DNA of 64,000 nt from Shouchella xiaoxiensis (GCF_016907895.1 NZ_JAFBCV010000008.1:62001-126000); one strand, 5' to 3'. Shown: positions 49,056 to 57,681, numbered from the stretch's first letter. Program-made: numbers and translations. The notes: a model not told the origin generated them from the letters alone.

Positions 49056-50066
49056 TTAAGCTATTTTCAACTGACTCCAGATCGCTTTAAGCTGTTGGCC
49101 ATCAACGGTTACATTATTGAGCAGCTCTTCTTTTGTTTGACTTGTATGAACGATTTCACCGTCCCTCTCCAGCGCCCAAGTTCCCTCTTCTTTGTAAACA
49201 AGCAGCATGCTTTTCTTTTGGTAAAGGAGAGCACTTGAGACATATTCACTTGAATCATCCAGGCTAAGAACCCAGTCTTCATAACTCCTATTCAAATCTT
49301 CGCGAATCGATTCAGCATATTGACGCACATCAAGATTTTCATCTTTTTCAAATCGTTCTAATAGAATCGTCAACGTACTTTCTTCTAAATAAAGCGCTGC
49401 TCCATTCCAGACGATTTCCGCTACTTGATTGCGTACAAATGAATGTTGGTGTTGACTTAAACGCAAGAAAACCTGCCCTAGCCATTGGTAGTCTGTGGTC
49501 GATTGACTAACGCTTAAAAGCGCGACAGACAATTCTTCTTCATCTGTTCCTTCAGATAGAAGTTGATCAAATTCCTCCTCTGACCATTCATTCCAATCAT
49601 CATACTCTTCGTCAATCTCACTTTCTTCTATGTAAAGCATACCAAGAAACTGCGCAAAATCATCGGCAAGCTTGTACACCTTCGTCTCTGCGTCCGTTTC
49701 TATATAAACAATTGGCGGGTTAGCAGACGTTTTTCGGTAATCAAAAGCGAGCCAAGCGTGACCAGTCCCTGAGAAGAGCACAATCTTTTCCGGCAGTTCC
49801 CATTCTTGAATCAAGTATGACGTATCGTAGATTCCCATATCTTCGCCGATGCCGTAGATTTCCGTTACTTCAATGTACGGCTCTTCTATCTTCTCAGATG
49901 GAGACGGAACAGCATTCGCCTCAAGTGAGCCACCATTTTGCTGCTTTAATAGTTCAACGTAAGCTTCTGGTAATTGCACGCCAAAGCGTCGCTCCGCCTC
50001 CTGAAGCACCTCATCCGTCAAAGTTGAAAAAGCCGTACCGCTATTGTCCTCATTCCAAATGACCAT
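49056..50066 (-). CDS. SMI1/KNR4 (SUKH) domain protein with C-terminal repeat region
   Basis: 336 residues. The SUKH fold occupies about residues 15-150: LQEAERRFGVQLPEAYVELL, QNGGSLEANA, YGIGEDMGIYDTSYLIQEWE and PIVYIETDAETKVYKLADDF. An acidic linker follows, then a helical HEAT-like region (DYQWLGQVFLRLSQHQHSFV and LERFEKDENLDVRQYAESIR). SUKH proteins are commonly immunity proteins against secreted toxins, though housekeeping relatives exist. No toxin gene is adjacent. GGGTGATGG precedes ATG 50066. Confidence 0.85.
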   Translation of the reverse strand: MVIWNEDNSGTAFSTLTDEVLQEAERRFGVQLPEAYVELLKQQNGGSLEANAVPSPSEKIEEPYIEVTEIYGIGEDMGIYDTSYLIQEWELPEKIVLFSGTGHAWLAFDYRKTSANPPIVYIETDAETKVYKLADDFAQFLGMLYIEESEIDEEYDDWNEWSEEEFDQLLSEGTDEEELSVALLSVSQSTTDYQWLGQVFLRLSQHQHSFVRNQVAEIVWNGAALYLEESTLTILLERFEKDENLDVRQYAESIREDLNRSYEDWVLSLDDSSEYVSSALLYQKKSMLLVYKEEGTWALERDGEIVHTSQTKEELLNNVTVDGQQLKAIWSQLKIA

Positions 50067-50148
50067 ACCATCACCCTTTTTAGTCTTTTTATTAGTATGA
50101 CTGTAATCCCATTCGTTTCCAAGTAGTTCTTTTAAAAATCTTCTGCGA

Positions 50149-51024
50149 CTATTCTTCTTCGAATGAAAGATTCTGGGGCTGATCGGCTAGATCAAGCTGA
50201 AAATCCATGTTATGGGTCGTTGGCACTTTTGTGCTCACTTCTTGAAAGGACAGACTATCCATCCATGCCGTGCCTCTTCCTGTCATCAACAAACCAAACG
50301 AAATTGCTGCGCTTTCTTCCGGTACATCGAGTACGATCGTGTATACATTCCAATTCGTATCACCAGTTATTTTCCGGTCATACATATTATCAAATTGAAG
50401 AACGTCTCCAGTTTTATTGTCTACCCGCATCCATAGTCCGACAAAATCGCTGAGCTCCTTCGTTTTTATGAAGGCCTGCAGCTGGACACGCTTGCCGAGG
50501 TAATTATCCGCTTTTATTTCCTGCATCAATGTTCCAAAAACCGTATCTTTGCTTCCATTCATTCCTCTTAAATAGGCAGCCTGCTTGCCTTGATGAACTA
50601 CGGTTGAATCGAGTCCAGCTTCATACAGATGCGGGCTATCCCCGGCCAAAAACCAGTGCTTGATTGGTGTCGCATTCATAATTCGTTTTCCCCCTTGATT
50701 AATCGTTTGCAGCAACTTGCGATAACGTCCAGGCGGAAGCTTATAGATTTTTTTAAATGCTCGCGTAAACGCCTCCTGACTATCGAAGCCACTTATAAAG
50801 GCAATGTCGATAATGCGTTCCTCGCTATGAAAAAGTAAGTTGGCGGCTTGGGCCAAGCGACGTCGCTTCAAATAGTCCGTCGCCGATAATTGAAAGGCCT
50901 GCATAAACTTACGGTGGAAATGAAACAGTGAATAGCCGCTGTTCTTCGCGACGTCTTCTGCTTCAATCGCTTGATTGAGATTTGCTTCCATATAGGTGAT
51001 ACATGCTTTCTTAAAAGCGTCCAT
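50149..51024 (-). CDS. AraC-family regulator with C-terminal jelly-roll-like domain
   Basis: 291 residues. Two helix-turn-helix units in the first 105 residues: IEAEDVAKNSGYSLFHFHRK and ERIIDIAFISGFDSQEAFTR, followed by FKKIYKLPPGRYRK. This is the MarA/Rob layout with the DNA-binding part first. The remaining 170 residues form an all-beta domain (YLGKRVQLQAFIKTKELSDF and VGLWMRVDNKTGDVLQFDNM) like a carbohydrate-binding module, unusual as an effector domain. AAAGGAGGAG precedes ATG 51024. Divergent from the YdhK-like gene. Confidence 0.85.
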   Translation of the reverse strand: MDAFKKACITYMEANLNQAIEAEDVAKNSGYSLFHFHRKFMQAFQLSATDYLKRRRLAQAANLLFHSEERIIDIAFISGFDSQEAFTRAFKKIYKLPPGRYRKLLQTINQGGKRIMNATPIKHWFLAGDSPHLYEAGLDSTVVHQGKQAAYLRGMNGSKDTVFGTLMQEIKADNYLGKRVQLQAFIKTKELSDFVGLWMRVDNKTGDVLQFDNMYDRKITGDTNWNVYTIVLDVPEESAAISFGLLMTGRGTAWMDSLSFQEVSTKVPTTHNMDFQLDLADQPQNLSFEEE

Positions 51025-51148
51025 TCGCTCCTCCTTTCTTTTTTATCATAGCCTGATGCTTTCGTTCTTTTTTGATCTTACTTGCGATGTTTTAAGCTAG
51101 ACGGTTTCGGCGAGACTAATAGGTAGAACGCGAAAGGAGATTCAACAG

Positions 51149-51736
51149 ATGAAAAAATTCAATCACACATTGCTCGCACTCACACTCTTCTCCAGCCTTG
51201 CTCTCGTTGCCTGCGGAGGTACAGATGAAGAAGCACCAATGGATGAAGAGCTTGACCCAGCTACAGAGGAGGCAGAGGACGAGGCGCCGATGGATCACAG
51301 TGGTTCAGGTGACGTTCCAGCAGGGCTTGAAGAAGCCGAGAATCCAGCCTATCCCGTTGGAAGTGAAGCGATGATTGTTGATGGACATATGCCGGGCATG
51401 GAAAATGCAATTGCAACAATCGTTGGCGCCTATGAAACAACGGCCTACGTCGTTTCCTTCACAACCGAGGAAGGCGATCAGATTGAAGACCACAAATGGG
51501 TCGTACATGAAGAGATCGAAGACGCAGGAGAAACGCCGTTTGAAGCAGGAACCGAAGTTGTTCTGAATGCTGACCATATGGAAGGCATGAGCGGTGCAAC
51601 GGCTGAAATTGTTGATGCCGAAGAGACAACTGTCTTTATGGTAGACTTCACGACAAATGCAGGTGAAGAAGTGACGAATCATAAATGGGTCGCTGAAGCA
51701 GAGCTTGCCCCAATCGGCGATGAGGATAGCGAATAA
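51149..51736 (+). CDS. ydhK: YdhK-family lipoprotein (two DUF1541 repeats)
   Basis: 195 residues. Lipobox SLALVACGG, then an acidic linker. Two homologous units follow: GSEAMIVDGHMPGMENAIAT with VVSFTTEEGDQIEDHKWV, and GTEVVLNADHMEGMSGATAE with MVDFTTNAGEEVTNHKWV. The HMxGM motifs suggest metal (copper) binding, in line with the occurrence of this family beside copper-resistance genes. Anchored outside the membrane. AAAGGAG precedes ATG 51149. Ends in a shared bidirectional terminator. Confidence 0.88.
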   Translation: MKKFNHTLLALTLFSSLALVACGGTDEEAPMDEELDPATEEAEDEAPMDHSGSGDVPAGLEEAENPAYPVGSEAMIVDGHMPGMENAIATIVGAYETTAYVVSFTTEEGDQIEDHKWVVHEEIEDAGETPFEAGTEVVLNADHMEGMSGATAEIVDAEETTVFMVDFTTNAGEEVTNHKWVAEAELAPIGDEDSE

Positions 51737-51742
51737 GCAGAT

Positions 51743-51771
51743 AAAAAGAGCGGGACTTTCCCGCTCTTTTT
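51743..51771. terminator. Bidirectional terminator
   Basis: AAAAAGAGCGGG/CCCGCTCTTTTT perfect stem with a five-base loop, between the convergent YdhK-like and methyltransferase genes. Confidence 0.93.
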
Positions 51772-52546
51772 ACACTTTAATAGCTTTTGTCGCGATAAAG
51801 CTTTTGATATATGTATCAAGGATTCGTGTCCCGCCAAAATCATCTTCATAGAATCCTGTTATTGCAAAGCCAGCGTTTATCTGACCCTGAATTTGAGATT
51901 CAAGCGTGTGGGCGTATTCAATCGTTTCGTGCGTCTGCTCGAATAAACGCCTCTCTTCCTCCGTCGCTAAACGATCAAGTGTTGAGGACGGAATCGGGTG
52001 CTTCACGTCAAGAATATCTTGCTGCTCCTTACCGTCATCAAAAATCCACAGCAATGGATTCGTAAAACCAGCAATCAACTGACCGCCACGCTTTAACACC
52101 CGTGCGGCCTCTAGCCAAACTGGCTGCACATCGTCTACAAATAAATTTGATACTGGATGAACAATTAAATCAAACGAATCGTTTTCAAACATCCGTAAGT
52201 CTGTCATATTCGCTTGGACCGCTGTCAGCTTTAATCCATCTCGCTTCGCAACCGCTTCATCTTGATCGAGCTGCTTTCTCGATAGATCCGTAACCGTCAC
52301 GTTTGCTCCGGCGGCGGCTAGCACCGGCGCCTGCTGTCCTCCACCTGATGCTAAACAGAGGATCTCCAAACCGTCTAGTGTTTCAGGGAACCATCCTCTC
52401 GGAACAGGCTTGTCCGTTGTCACCGAAATCGACCACTGTCCTGAACGACTTCTCTTAATGACTTCAGAACTGACGCTTTTCGTATATCTCGAACCCTCCT
52501 CAGCTTTTTTATCCCATGCTTGTTCGTTGTGCTTTGTTGGATTCAT
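51770..52546 (-). CDS. Class I SAM-dependent methyltransferase
   Basis: About 258 residues from ATG 52546 (AAGGGGAG upstream). Motif I is LEILCLASGGGQQAPVLAAA, motif II/III region ANVTVTDLSRKQL, and motif post-I FENDSFDLIVHPVSNLFVD followed by VWLEAARVLKRGGQLIAG. The first 35 residues (NEQAWDKKAEEGSRYTKSVS) form the lid. The ASGGGQQAP variant is typical of a Bacillus small-molecule methyltransferase group. Substrate unknown. Monocistronic. Confidence 0.88.
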   Translation of the reverse strand: MNPTKHNEQAWDKKAEEGSRYTKSVSSEVIKRSRSGQWSISVTTDKPVPRGWFPETLDGLEILCLASGGGQQAPVLAAAGANVTVTDLSRKQLDQDEAVAKRDGLKLTAVQANMTDLRMFENDSFDLIVHPVSNLFVDDVQPVWLEAARVLKRGGQLIAGFTNPLLWIFDDGKEQQDILDVKHPIPSSTLDRLATEEERRLFEQTHETIEYAHTLESQIQGQINAGFAITGFYEDDFGGTRILDTYIKSFIATKAIKV

Positions 52547-52635
52547 ATAATTAATTCTCCCCTTGATGAATGGATGATTGATTAACATAATTTGGAATAA
52601 ATATTAAACTTAAGCTAGAACAGAGAGAAAGCTAG

Positions 52636-52947
52636 GTGTGGAATTTGTTATCCTATTCGTTTTTTGATGCTCAATCACATTCACCATTTAAATACAATTT
52701 TACGTTTCAATTCACCTTTGACGAAGACCTCTCAGACGCAGAGACGATACACAGCACGATGTGTACGTATATCCAAAAGTATTTGCCGGGCATTCGTACA
52801 AACAATCCGGTCAAAGGAACAACGGATCAGTTTACATTGTTGGATGATCATTCTACTGAAGTTGGTTTATTACGAGTGAACACGATCAATGATTTTACGA
52901 GCAAAAAGTTTGTTTGCCAGGTTCAGTCATTAGTTGATCGAATTTAA
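52636..52947 (+). CDS. Conserved small protein, unknown function
   Basis: 103 residues from GTG 52636, or about 100 from TTG 52645 after AGGTGTGG. Mixed alpha/beta: FKYNFTFQFTFDEDLSDAET, IQKYLPGIRTNNPVKGTTDQ and LLRVNTINDFTSKKFVCQVQ. No signal or membrane segment. I do not recognise it. The start of the beta strand pattern with a central DxHS-type turn is too weak for a call. Its stop overlaps the 3' end of the convergent HAD pseudogene by 18 bp. Confidence 0.55.
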   Translation: MWNLLSYSFFDAQSHSPFKYNFTFQFTFDEDLSDAETIHSTMCTYIQKYLPGIRTNNPVKGTTDQFTLLDDHSTEVGLLRVNTINDFTSKKFVCQVQSLVDRI

Positions 52948-53600
52948 CTGCTTTTCTTTCACCAACAAGTTTAGCAATTCATTCACTCCATTTACCCGGT
53001 GCGTAGCCCCTGCAGCCGCAAGTTCCTCTTCGCTGCCGTAGCCATACGAAACGGCAATGGAGTCTACATCACAGTCTCTCGCCCCGGCAATGTCATGAAC
53101 ACGATCACCAACCATTACTACATCCTCTGGTTTCACTTGTAAAAGCGATAGCGCGTAAGAGATTACTTCTCCTTTGTCGCTTCTAGTGCCATCCAGCTCA
53201 CTGCCAACAACGCAGTCAAAATAGGTCTCTAGCTTAAAATGAGCTAAAATATCGTTCGCGAAGACGGTTGGTTTCGACGTAGCAACCGCTAAGCGATAAC
53301 CTACTTCTTTTAACGTGTTAAGCATAAGCTCCACGTCTGGATAAAGCGTGTTTTCATACCCCAAGCGCTTGATAGCGTTCGCGGTAGTAACTTAATTGCT
53401 GTATGTACTTCGTTTTCTGTAAACGAAAAATGGTCTTTAAACGAATCTTGCAACGGCGGTCCAATGAACGATAACAGCTCTTCCCCTTCCTGCTGAATGC
53501 CCATTTGATTGAGGGCATAATCGACTGAACGCAAAATCCCGTCTTTCGGATCGGACAAGGTTCCATCTAAATCAAACATAATTACTTTTTTAGTTGTCAT
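52930..53600 (-). pseudogene. HAD-superfamily phosphatase (PGP/Gph-like) with two frameshifts
   Basis: The full HAD set is present but in three frames. Motif I is MFDLDGTLSDPKDG. After HTAIK an extra T (TTAC, near 53395) shifts to YYRERYQALG. An extra G in GGGG (near 53363) shifts to GYENTLYPDVELML. Motif II is VATSKP, III SDKGE and IV MVGDRVHDIAGA. Total length 671 bp (3n+2) agrees with two inserted bases. Without them it would be a normal 222-residue phosphoglycolate-phosphatase-like enzyme. Starts inside the end of the NUDIX gene (ATG 53600). Confidence 0.85.
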
Positions 53601-54060
53601 TTTTCGCACCCAATCCTGCTTTTTTCAAATACGGCTCAATAAAGGCAGTTGTTCCACTTGTTAGATTTTCAGGTAGCTGTTCAAGCGGATAGTACGCTAG
53701 GTCAATAGATTCGACCTGATCAATGATCATCTCCCCCTTTGTTTGCTTCGCACAATAGACAACCGTGACTGAATAAATCTCATCGCCATGAGCTAACTTT
53801 AAGTGAAAGTCTTTCCCGGCACACACCTCGATTAGCTCAAGAGCTCCAAGTTCCAAACCTGTCTCTTCTTTCACTTCTCTCCGTGCCGTTTCTTCCAAAC
53901 TCTCGCCCAGCTCCATCAAACCGCCCGGTAGTCCCCAGCTTCGATCTAAGCGCTGCTGCAGTAAAACATGCTTGTCTTCATTCAAAATCAATACAACCGC
54001 ACCCGGCAAAATAAGCGGACGTGTTCCTACTAGTTCTCTGAGCTCTCTTGCATACGTCAT
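53590..54060 (-). CDS. NUDIX hydrolase
   Basis: 156 residues. A complete Nudix box: GLMELGESLEETARREVKEE then TGLEL (G-x5-E-x7-REV-x-EE-x-G-L), preceded by RSWGLPGG. VVYCAKQTKGEMI and LEQLPENLT follow. The protein would hydrolyse a nucleoside diphosphate derivative with Mg. AAGGAGATGG precedes ATG 54060. It overlaps the downstream HAD gene by 11 bp, so the two were an operon (a Nudix plus phosphatase pair). Substrate unknown. Confidence 0.92.
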   Translation of the reverse strand: MTYARELRELVGTRPLILPGAVVLILNEDKHVLLQQRLDRSWGLPGGLMELGESLEETARREVKEETGLELGALELIEVCAGKDFHLKLAHGDEIYSVTVVYCAKQTKGEMIIDQVESIDLAYYPLEQLPENLTSGTTAFIEPYLKKAGLGAKNDN

Positions 54061-54188
54061 TATGCCATCTCCTTTTTTAAAAAAGGTTTTAACCTTCCTT
54101 TATTTTAGCAAAAGTCAAAACTTTTTTGAAACAATCGGTGGTTTATTCCGTATACTCTTGTAATAGAATGAATGAGGAGATGATTCCT

Positions 54189-54314
54189 TTGTCAGTAAGG
54201 CATAAAAAAAGAACAAAACACCCTCTAACTGATTGGATTTTCACCATTGGTGAACTAATTGTTTATGCTATACTCTTTCTTCCAAGGCTCATTCGCGCTT
54301 TATTTACGAGCTAA
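54189..54314 (+). CDS. Small membrane-associated protein
   Basis: About 41 residues from TTG 54189, which has GAGGAG 9 nt upstream. Basic N-terminus SVRHKKRTKHPLTDW, then one hydrophobic helix FTIGELIVYAILFLPRLIRA. It could be a small membrane peptide. It ends 35 bp before the GNAT gene and may share its transcript. No family recognised. Confidence 0.5.
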   Translation: MSVRHKKRTKHPLTDWIFTIGELIVYAILFLPRLIRALFTS

Positions 54315-54348
54315 TGGGTAATTGAAACTTAAAAATGAGGTGTCTGAC

Positions 54349-54759
54349 ATGACCATCCGCGTCTATCAAACAAGTGATCTCGATTCGATTATTGGCATTT
54401 GGCACAGTGCATCCGTACAAGCACATGACTTTGTTGATCCGCTCTTCTGGGAAGAACGTCAGCACGATATGAGGGAATTGTATATCCCGAATTCCGAAAC
54501 GTATGTACTGGAGCAAGAGGAGGAATTAATCGGCTTTCTTTCGCTTGTAGATGAGAAGCTGGCTGCGTTATTTATTGATCCCGCCAAACAACAGCGCGGG
54601 CATGGGCAAGCACTGCTTGATTTTGCAAAAACGATTCGTGATCAGCTTGAATTAAATGTCTACAAACAGAACTCATCGGCCGTTTCCTTTTACATAAAAA
54701 ATGGCTTTGCGATTAAAGAAGAGCTAATTGATGCCAGATGCAGCAATTGGAATATTTAA
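54349..54759 (+). CDS. GNAT N-acetyltransferase
   Basis: About 136 residues from ATG 54349 (GAGGTG upstream). TIRVYQTSDLDSIIGIWHSA at the start, EEELIGFLSLVDEKLAALFI for beta 2-4, then DPAKQQRGHGQALLDFA (Q-Q-R-G-x-G-x-A acetyl-CoA loop) and VSFYIKNGFAI for the final strand. Resembles YjaB/YafP-like acetyltransferases of unknown substrate. Followed by a terminator at 54781. Confidence 0.88.
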   Translation: MTIRVYQTSDLDSIIGIWHSASVQAHDFVDPLFWEERQHDMRELYIPNSETYVLEQEEELIGFLSLVDEKLAALFIDPAKQQRGHGQALLDFAKTIRDQLELNVYKQNSSAVSFYIKNGFAIKEELIDARCSNWNI

Positions 54760-54780
54760 TGGAATGGACGCAACGCAACT

Positions 54781-54811
54781 AGCTCAGCCAAGTGGCTGAG
54801 CTCATTTTTTG
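54781..54811 (+). terminator. Intrinsic terminator
   Basis: AGCTCAGCC/GGCTGAGCT perfect stem with a four-base loop and TTTTTT, between convergent genes. Confidence 0.9.
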
Positions 54812-54815
54812 CGCC

Positions 54816-55457
54816 TTAATTCGGTTTCACATAAGCAAGCAACATTTCCTTTAACATCTGTTGCTGCTTGTGCGGAGCAATATCTTCTTCTAAATACGTT
54901 ATCGGCGATTTAAAAGTGATGTTGCTGCCAAACGTTCCGTAGCTGTTAATTGCCGTAATAATTGCTTCTTTTAGCGGTAAGTCCTTGCGAAACGATCCGT
55001 CTGACTTTCCTTCTTCAATCAGCTTCATGACGAGATCTGCAATCTCTTTCTGCGCATCAATATAGTCACCAATCGAGTCAAGCGGTTCCTTAGCGATAGA
55101 CGCATAGCTTTCAAACGCTTCTCTGAAGACAGAGCTTCGACTGAGTGTATCGCTTGAATCAATCGTAAGTAAATTAAAAATTAATACGAGACGACTGTAT
55201 GCCGTTTCGTTTTTGTTTACAATCGCCCGAAAAGACTCAATATGCTTTTCAACGTTGTGACAGGCAACCGCGACAATTAGACGGTCTTTCTTTGGAAAAT
55301 AGCGAAACAGCGTCGCAATGCCAATTTGTTCCTTGCTTGCAACATCCTGCATCTGCACATGATCAAACCCTCGTTCGAGAAAAAGCGCCTCTGCCGTCTG
55401 GACAATCCCATTGTATCGCTTGTTTTTATTCTGTTTTCGTTTGCCAAGTTCCGTCAT
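54816..55457 (-). CDS. TetR-family transcriptional repressor
   Basis: About 213 residues from ATG 55457 (AGAAGGAG upstream). The TetR N-terminal domain reads GIVQTAEALFLERGFDHVQM, then VASKEQIGIATLFRYFPKKD, which is the recognition helix. The C-terminal ligand domain is divergent. It is divergent from the SDR gene, with a perfect operator between (55541). Most likely represses the SDR gene and itself in response to an unknown small molecule. Confidence 0.9.
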   Translation of the reverse strand: MTELGKRKQNKNKRYNGIVQTAEALFLERGFDHVQMQDVASKEQIGIATLFRYFPKKDRLIVAVACHNVEKHIESFRAIVNKNETAYSRLVLIFNLLTIDSSDTLSRSSVFREAFESYASIAKEPLDSIGDYIDAQKEIADLVMKLIEEGKSDGSFRKDLPLKEAIITAINSYGTFGSNITFKSPITYLEEDIAPHKQQQMLKEMLLAYVKPN

Positions 55458-55506
55458 AAAAACTCCTTCTAAACACATACTACATTGAGTGTATAACAGA
55501 AAGCGG

Positions 55507-55559
55507 TTGCAGCAAAATAGATTTTGCCTTATAATAAATTATGATAGTTAAACTATCAT
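55507..55559 (+). promoter_or_regulatory. Promoter of the SDR gene with TetR-type operator
   Basis: TTGCAG (55507-55512), 17 bp, TATAAT (55530-55535). The perfect palindrome ATGATAGTT-A-AACTATCAT (55541-55559) lies at the expected start of transcription, so binding of the adjacent TetR protein would block initiation. Confidence 0.75.
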
Positions 55560-55589
55560 TTTTTTAAATATTAAAGGAGGCTTTTTCAA

Positions 55590-56330
55590 ATGAGATTACT
55601 TGATAAAGTTGCACTTATTACCGGAGCTGGAAGTGGAATGGGCGAGGCAGAAGCACTTCGTTTTGCTAAAGAAGGCGCGATTGTCATTGCAACGGATATT
55701 AACGAAGAAGCTGTGCAAAACGTAGTTGAGCAAATTAAATCAAGCGGGGGACAAGCTCTTGCTTTTAAACATAATGTGGCTTCACAGGACGATTGGAAAT
55801 CAATTATGGACGAAGTGAAGGCGAGCTACGGTAAGCTCGATATTCTTGTGAACAACGCCGGCATTTCCCTTGCCAAACCATTTGAAGAACAAACGGAAGA
55901 CGATTGGGCGCGCACATACGGCATTAACATTAATGGTGTAATGTACGGCATGCAAACGGCGCTTCCTTTAATGGAAGAACACGGTGGTTCCATCGTGAAC
56001 ATCTCTTCAATTTCAGCACTTACCGGCATGGCTGGAGCTGGAGCTTACACCGCTTCAAAAGGCGCTGTTCGCTCAATCACTAAAGCCGCGGCAGTTGATT
56101 ACGGCAAAAAGAACATCCGCGTCAATTCCGTACACCCAGGCTATATCGTGACGCCGATGAGCGCACCATCAATGGAGCAATATAAAGACTATTTTCTAAC
56201 GCAAGTAGCGCTTCCAAACTTAGGAAACGCAGAAGAAGTGGCGAATGCTGTGCTTTTCCTCGCATCCGATGAAGCGAGTCATATTACTGGAATTGAGCTC
56301 CCCGTTGACGGTGGCGTAACGGCGAAATAA
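55590..56330 (+). CDS. Short-chain dehydrogenase/reductase
   Basis: 246 residues, classical SDR. ALITGAGSGMGEAEALRFAK is the cofactor loop (GxxxGxG), DILVNNAGIS the NNAG motif, and NISSISALTGMAGAGAYTAS then KGAV give Ser and YxxxK. NSVHPGYIVTPM and ELPVDGGVTAK close the fold. An acidic Asp after beta 2 (ATDINEEA) suggests NAD preference. AAAGGAGG precedes ATG 55590. Regulated by the divergent TetR gene. The substrate is unknown, probably a hydrophobic or toxic alcohol/ketone. Confidence 0.92.
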   Translation: MRLLDKVALITGAGSGMGEAEALRFAKEGAIVIATDINEEAVQNVVEQIKSSGGQALAFKHNVASQDDWKSIMDEVKASYGKLDILVNNAGISLAKPFEEQTEDDWARTYGININGVMYGMQTALPLMEEHGGSIVNISSISALTGMAGAGAYTASKGAVRSITKAAAVDYGKKNIRVNSVHPGYIVTPMSAPSMEQYKDYFLTQVALPNLGNAEEVANAVLFLASDEASHITGIELPVDGGVTAK

Positions 56331-56338
56331 AGTGCGTA

Positions 56339-56378
56339 AATGAAGGAGCGACTGCAAGGCACAGTCGCTCCTTCATTA
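56339..56378. terminator. Strong hairpin between convergent genes
   Basis: TGAAGGAGCGACTG/CAGTCGCTCCTTCA perfect 14-bp stem with a seven-base loop. The T-run is weak (ATTATT), but the position after the SDR gene and overlapping the end of the small membrane-protein gene suggests a terminator for both. Confidence 0.7.
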
Positions 56379-56564
56379 TTGATTCTTAGCCATCACATTC
56401 ATCAACATCCTTATAATGACGGTCTGCAGTCCAAATACAGCCCCTACCATCATTAGAATCGGCGAGAACTCGTCAAAACCGATTCCGATCATAAAAATCC
56501 CGAAGCTATAAGCAACAATTACACCAATAACCATAAATAAAACAATACTTGCGGCTAACTTCAT
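56376..56564 (-). CDS. Small two-helix membrane protein
   Basis: 62 residues. SIVLFMVIGVIVAYSFGIFM and PILMMVGAVFGLQTVIIRML form two membrane helices, with a short acidic loop FDEFS. GGGAAGG precedes ATG 56564. It lies 11 bp after the lipoprotein gene and is probably in its operon. Unknown function. Confidence 0.65.
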   Translation of the reverse strand: MKLAASIVLFMVIGVIVAYSFGIFMIGIGFDEFSPILMMVGAVFGLQTVIIRMLMNVMAKNQ

Positions 56565-56575
56565 GAAAACCTTCC

Positions 56576-57616
56576 CTATTCCTGCAGTGGAAATACGGAC
56601 GTCATTCCCTCGGTGTTGTTAACTAAACGCAACTCTTTTGCCGAAAATTCAATCGCAGTTAGCTGAACGCCTTGTTCAAAGCGAATTCGTTCCTCTTCCG
56701 TCCCTTCACTCTCAACCGTGTATTGAACGGTGGCAACGTCGTCTGTTAAACTCGCTTCTTCAACCATAAGTCCTTCATACATCACCGATTCATAGTGGTC
56801 TTGCTCCGCTACGGTCGCCATTTCTTCAATTGTTTCCGCAAAAGACAGCAACTCTTCGTTGTCATCCTGTACACGCTCTTCCGTATCGCTGCCTCTAATA
56901 AAGTACGGTCCTTCTCCTTCAGCTACTTCAAAATAATAATAACCTCTCGTAGGCGCGACTGGGCTGAATTCAGTGATCCCTGAATCAATTTGAATCTCTC
57001 CAAGCCTCACTCGCTGCTCACCGTTGTCATAGAAATGCCCCTCAGAAAGCCCAAACATTTGACCTGTATTGCTAATCGCACTCATAAAATCAGAGCCAGG
57101 CATTTGCGCTAAGCTATAGATTAAGTTATCGCTATCATAATGAAGATTAAGGATATCGCCTTCTACTTCGAGCTCCATTTCGGTTAACAATTCATCGTGC
57201 GAAGGATCGTTCGCTCGCAGCGATTGAATGATTCGCTCTTCATAGGTGAGGTCATCAGTCGTTCTTGTCAATCCAAACACAGTCTCGTACTCTTCTGCTT
57301 CATTTGCTTTAAAATCAACTTCAATTAAGTAATTGCCAGCAACCTTTTCAGCCTCGTTGTCTGTATCTGTTTCACCTGCTTCGTCTGTCTCATTTGTATC
57401 ATTCGATTCCTCTGTTTCTTCTCCGTTCTCTGTTTCCGCTTCCTCAGTCTCGTCTAACTCAGCCTCAGGCTCTGTGTCCACTTCATTCGTTTCATGCTCT
57501 TGGTCACTAGCCGATTCAGATGGCGTGGAATCTCCATTCGCCTCGTTATCGGTATTGCAAGCTGCTAGACTAATCGTTAATCCAATAACCGCCGTATACA
57601 CATACATTTTTTTCAT
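56576..57616 (-). CDS. Lipoprotein with acidic low-complexity linker
   Basis: 346 residues. Lipobox TISLAAC (Cys 20). Residues 25-90 are almost entirely Glu, Thr, Asp and Asn, a long acidic spacer across the wall, typical of alkaliphile and halotolerant surface proteins. The rest is alpha/beta: YLIEVDFKANEAEEYETVFG, DILNLHYDSDNLIYSLAQMP and EGPYFIRGSDTEERVQDDNE. No family recognised. GAGGTGATA precedes ATG 57616. Confidence 0.65.
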   Translation of the reverse strand: MKKMYVYTAVIGLTISLAACNTDNEANGDSTPSESASDQEHETNEVDTEPEAELDETEEAETENGEETEESNDTNETDEAGETDTDNEAEKVAGNYLIEVDFKANEAEEYETVFGLTRTTDDLTYEERIIQSLRANDPSHDELLTEMELEVEGDILNLHYDSDNLIYSLAQMPGSDFMSAISNTGQMFGLSEGHFYDNGEQRVRLGEIQIDSGITEFSPVAPTRGYYYFEVAEGEGPYFIRGSDTEERVQDDNEELLSFAETIEEMATVAEQDHYESVMYEGLMVEEASLTDDVATVQYTVESEGTEEERIRFEQGVQLTAIEFSAKELRLVNNTEGMTSVFPLQE

Positions 57617-57681
57617 TCTATATCACCTCAAGGCTCCATTCCCTAATTTTAGGTAATAAAACGGTTTCAGGAAAATTTGGT

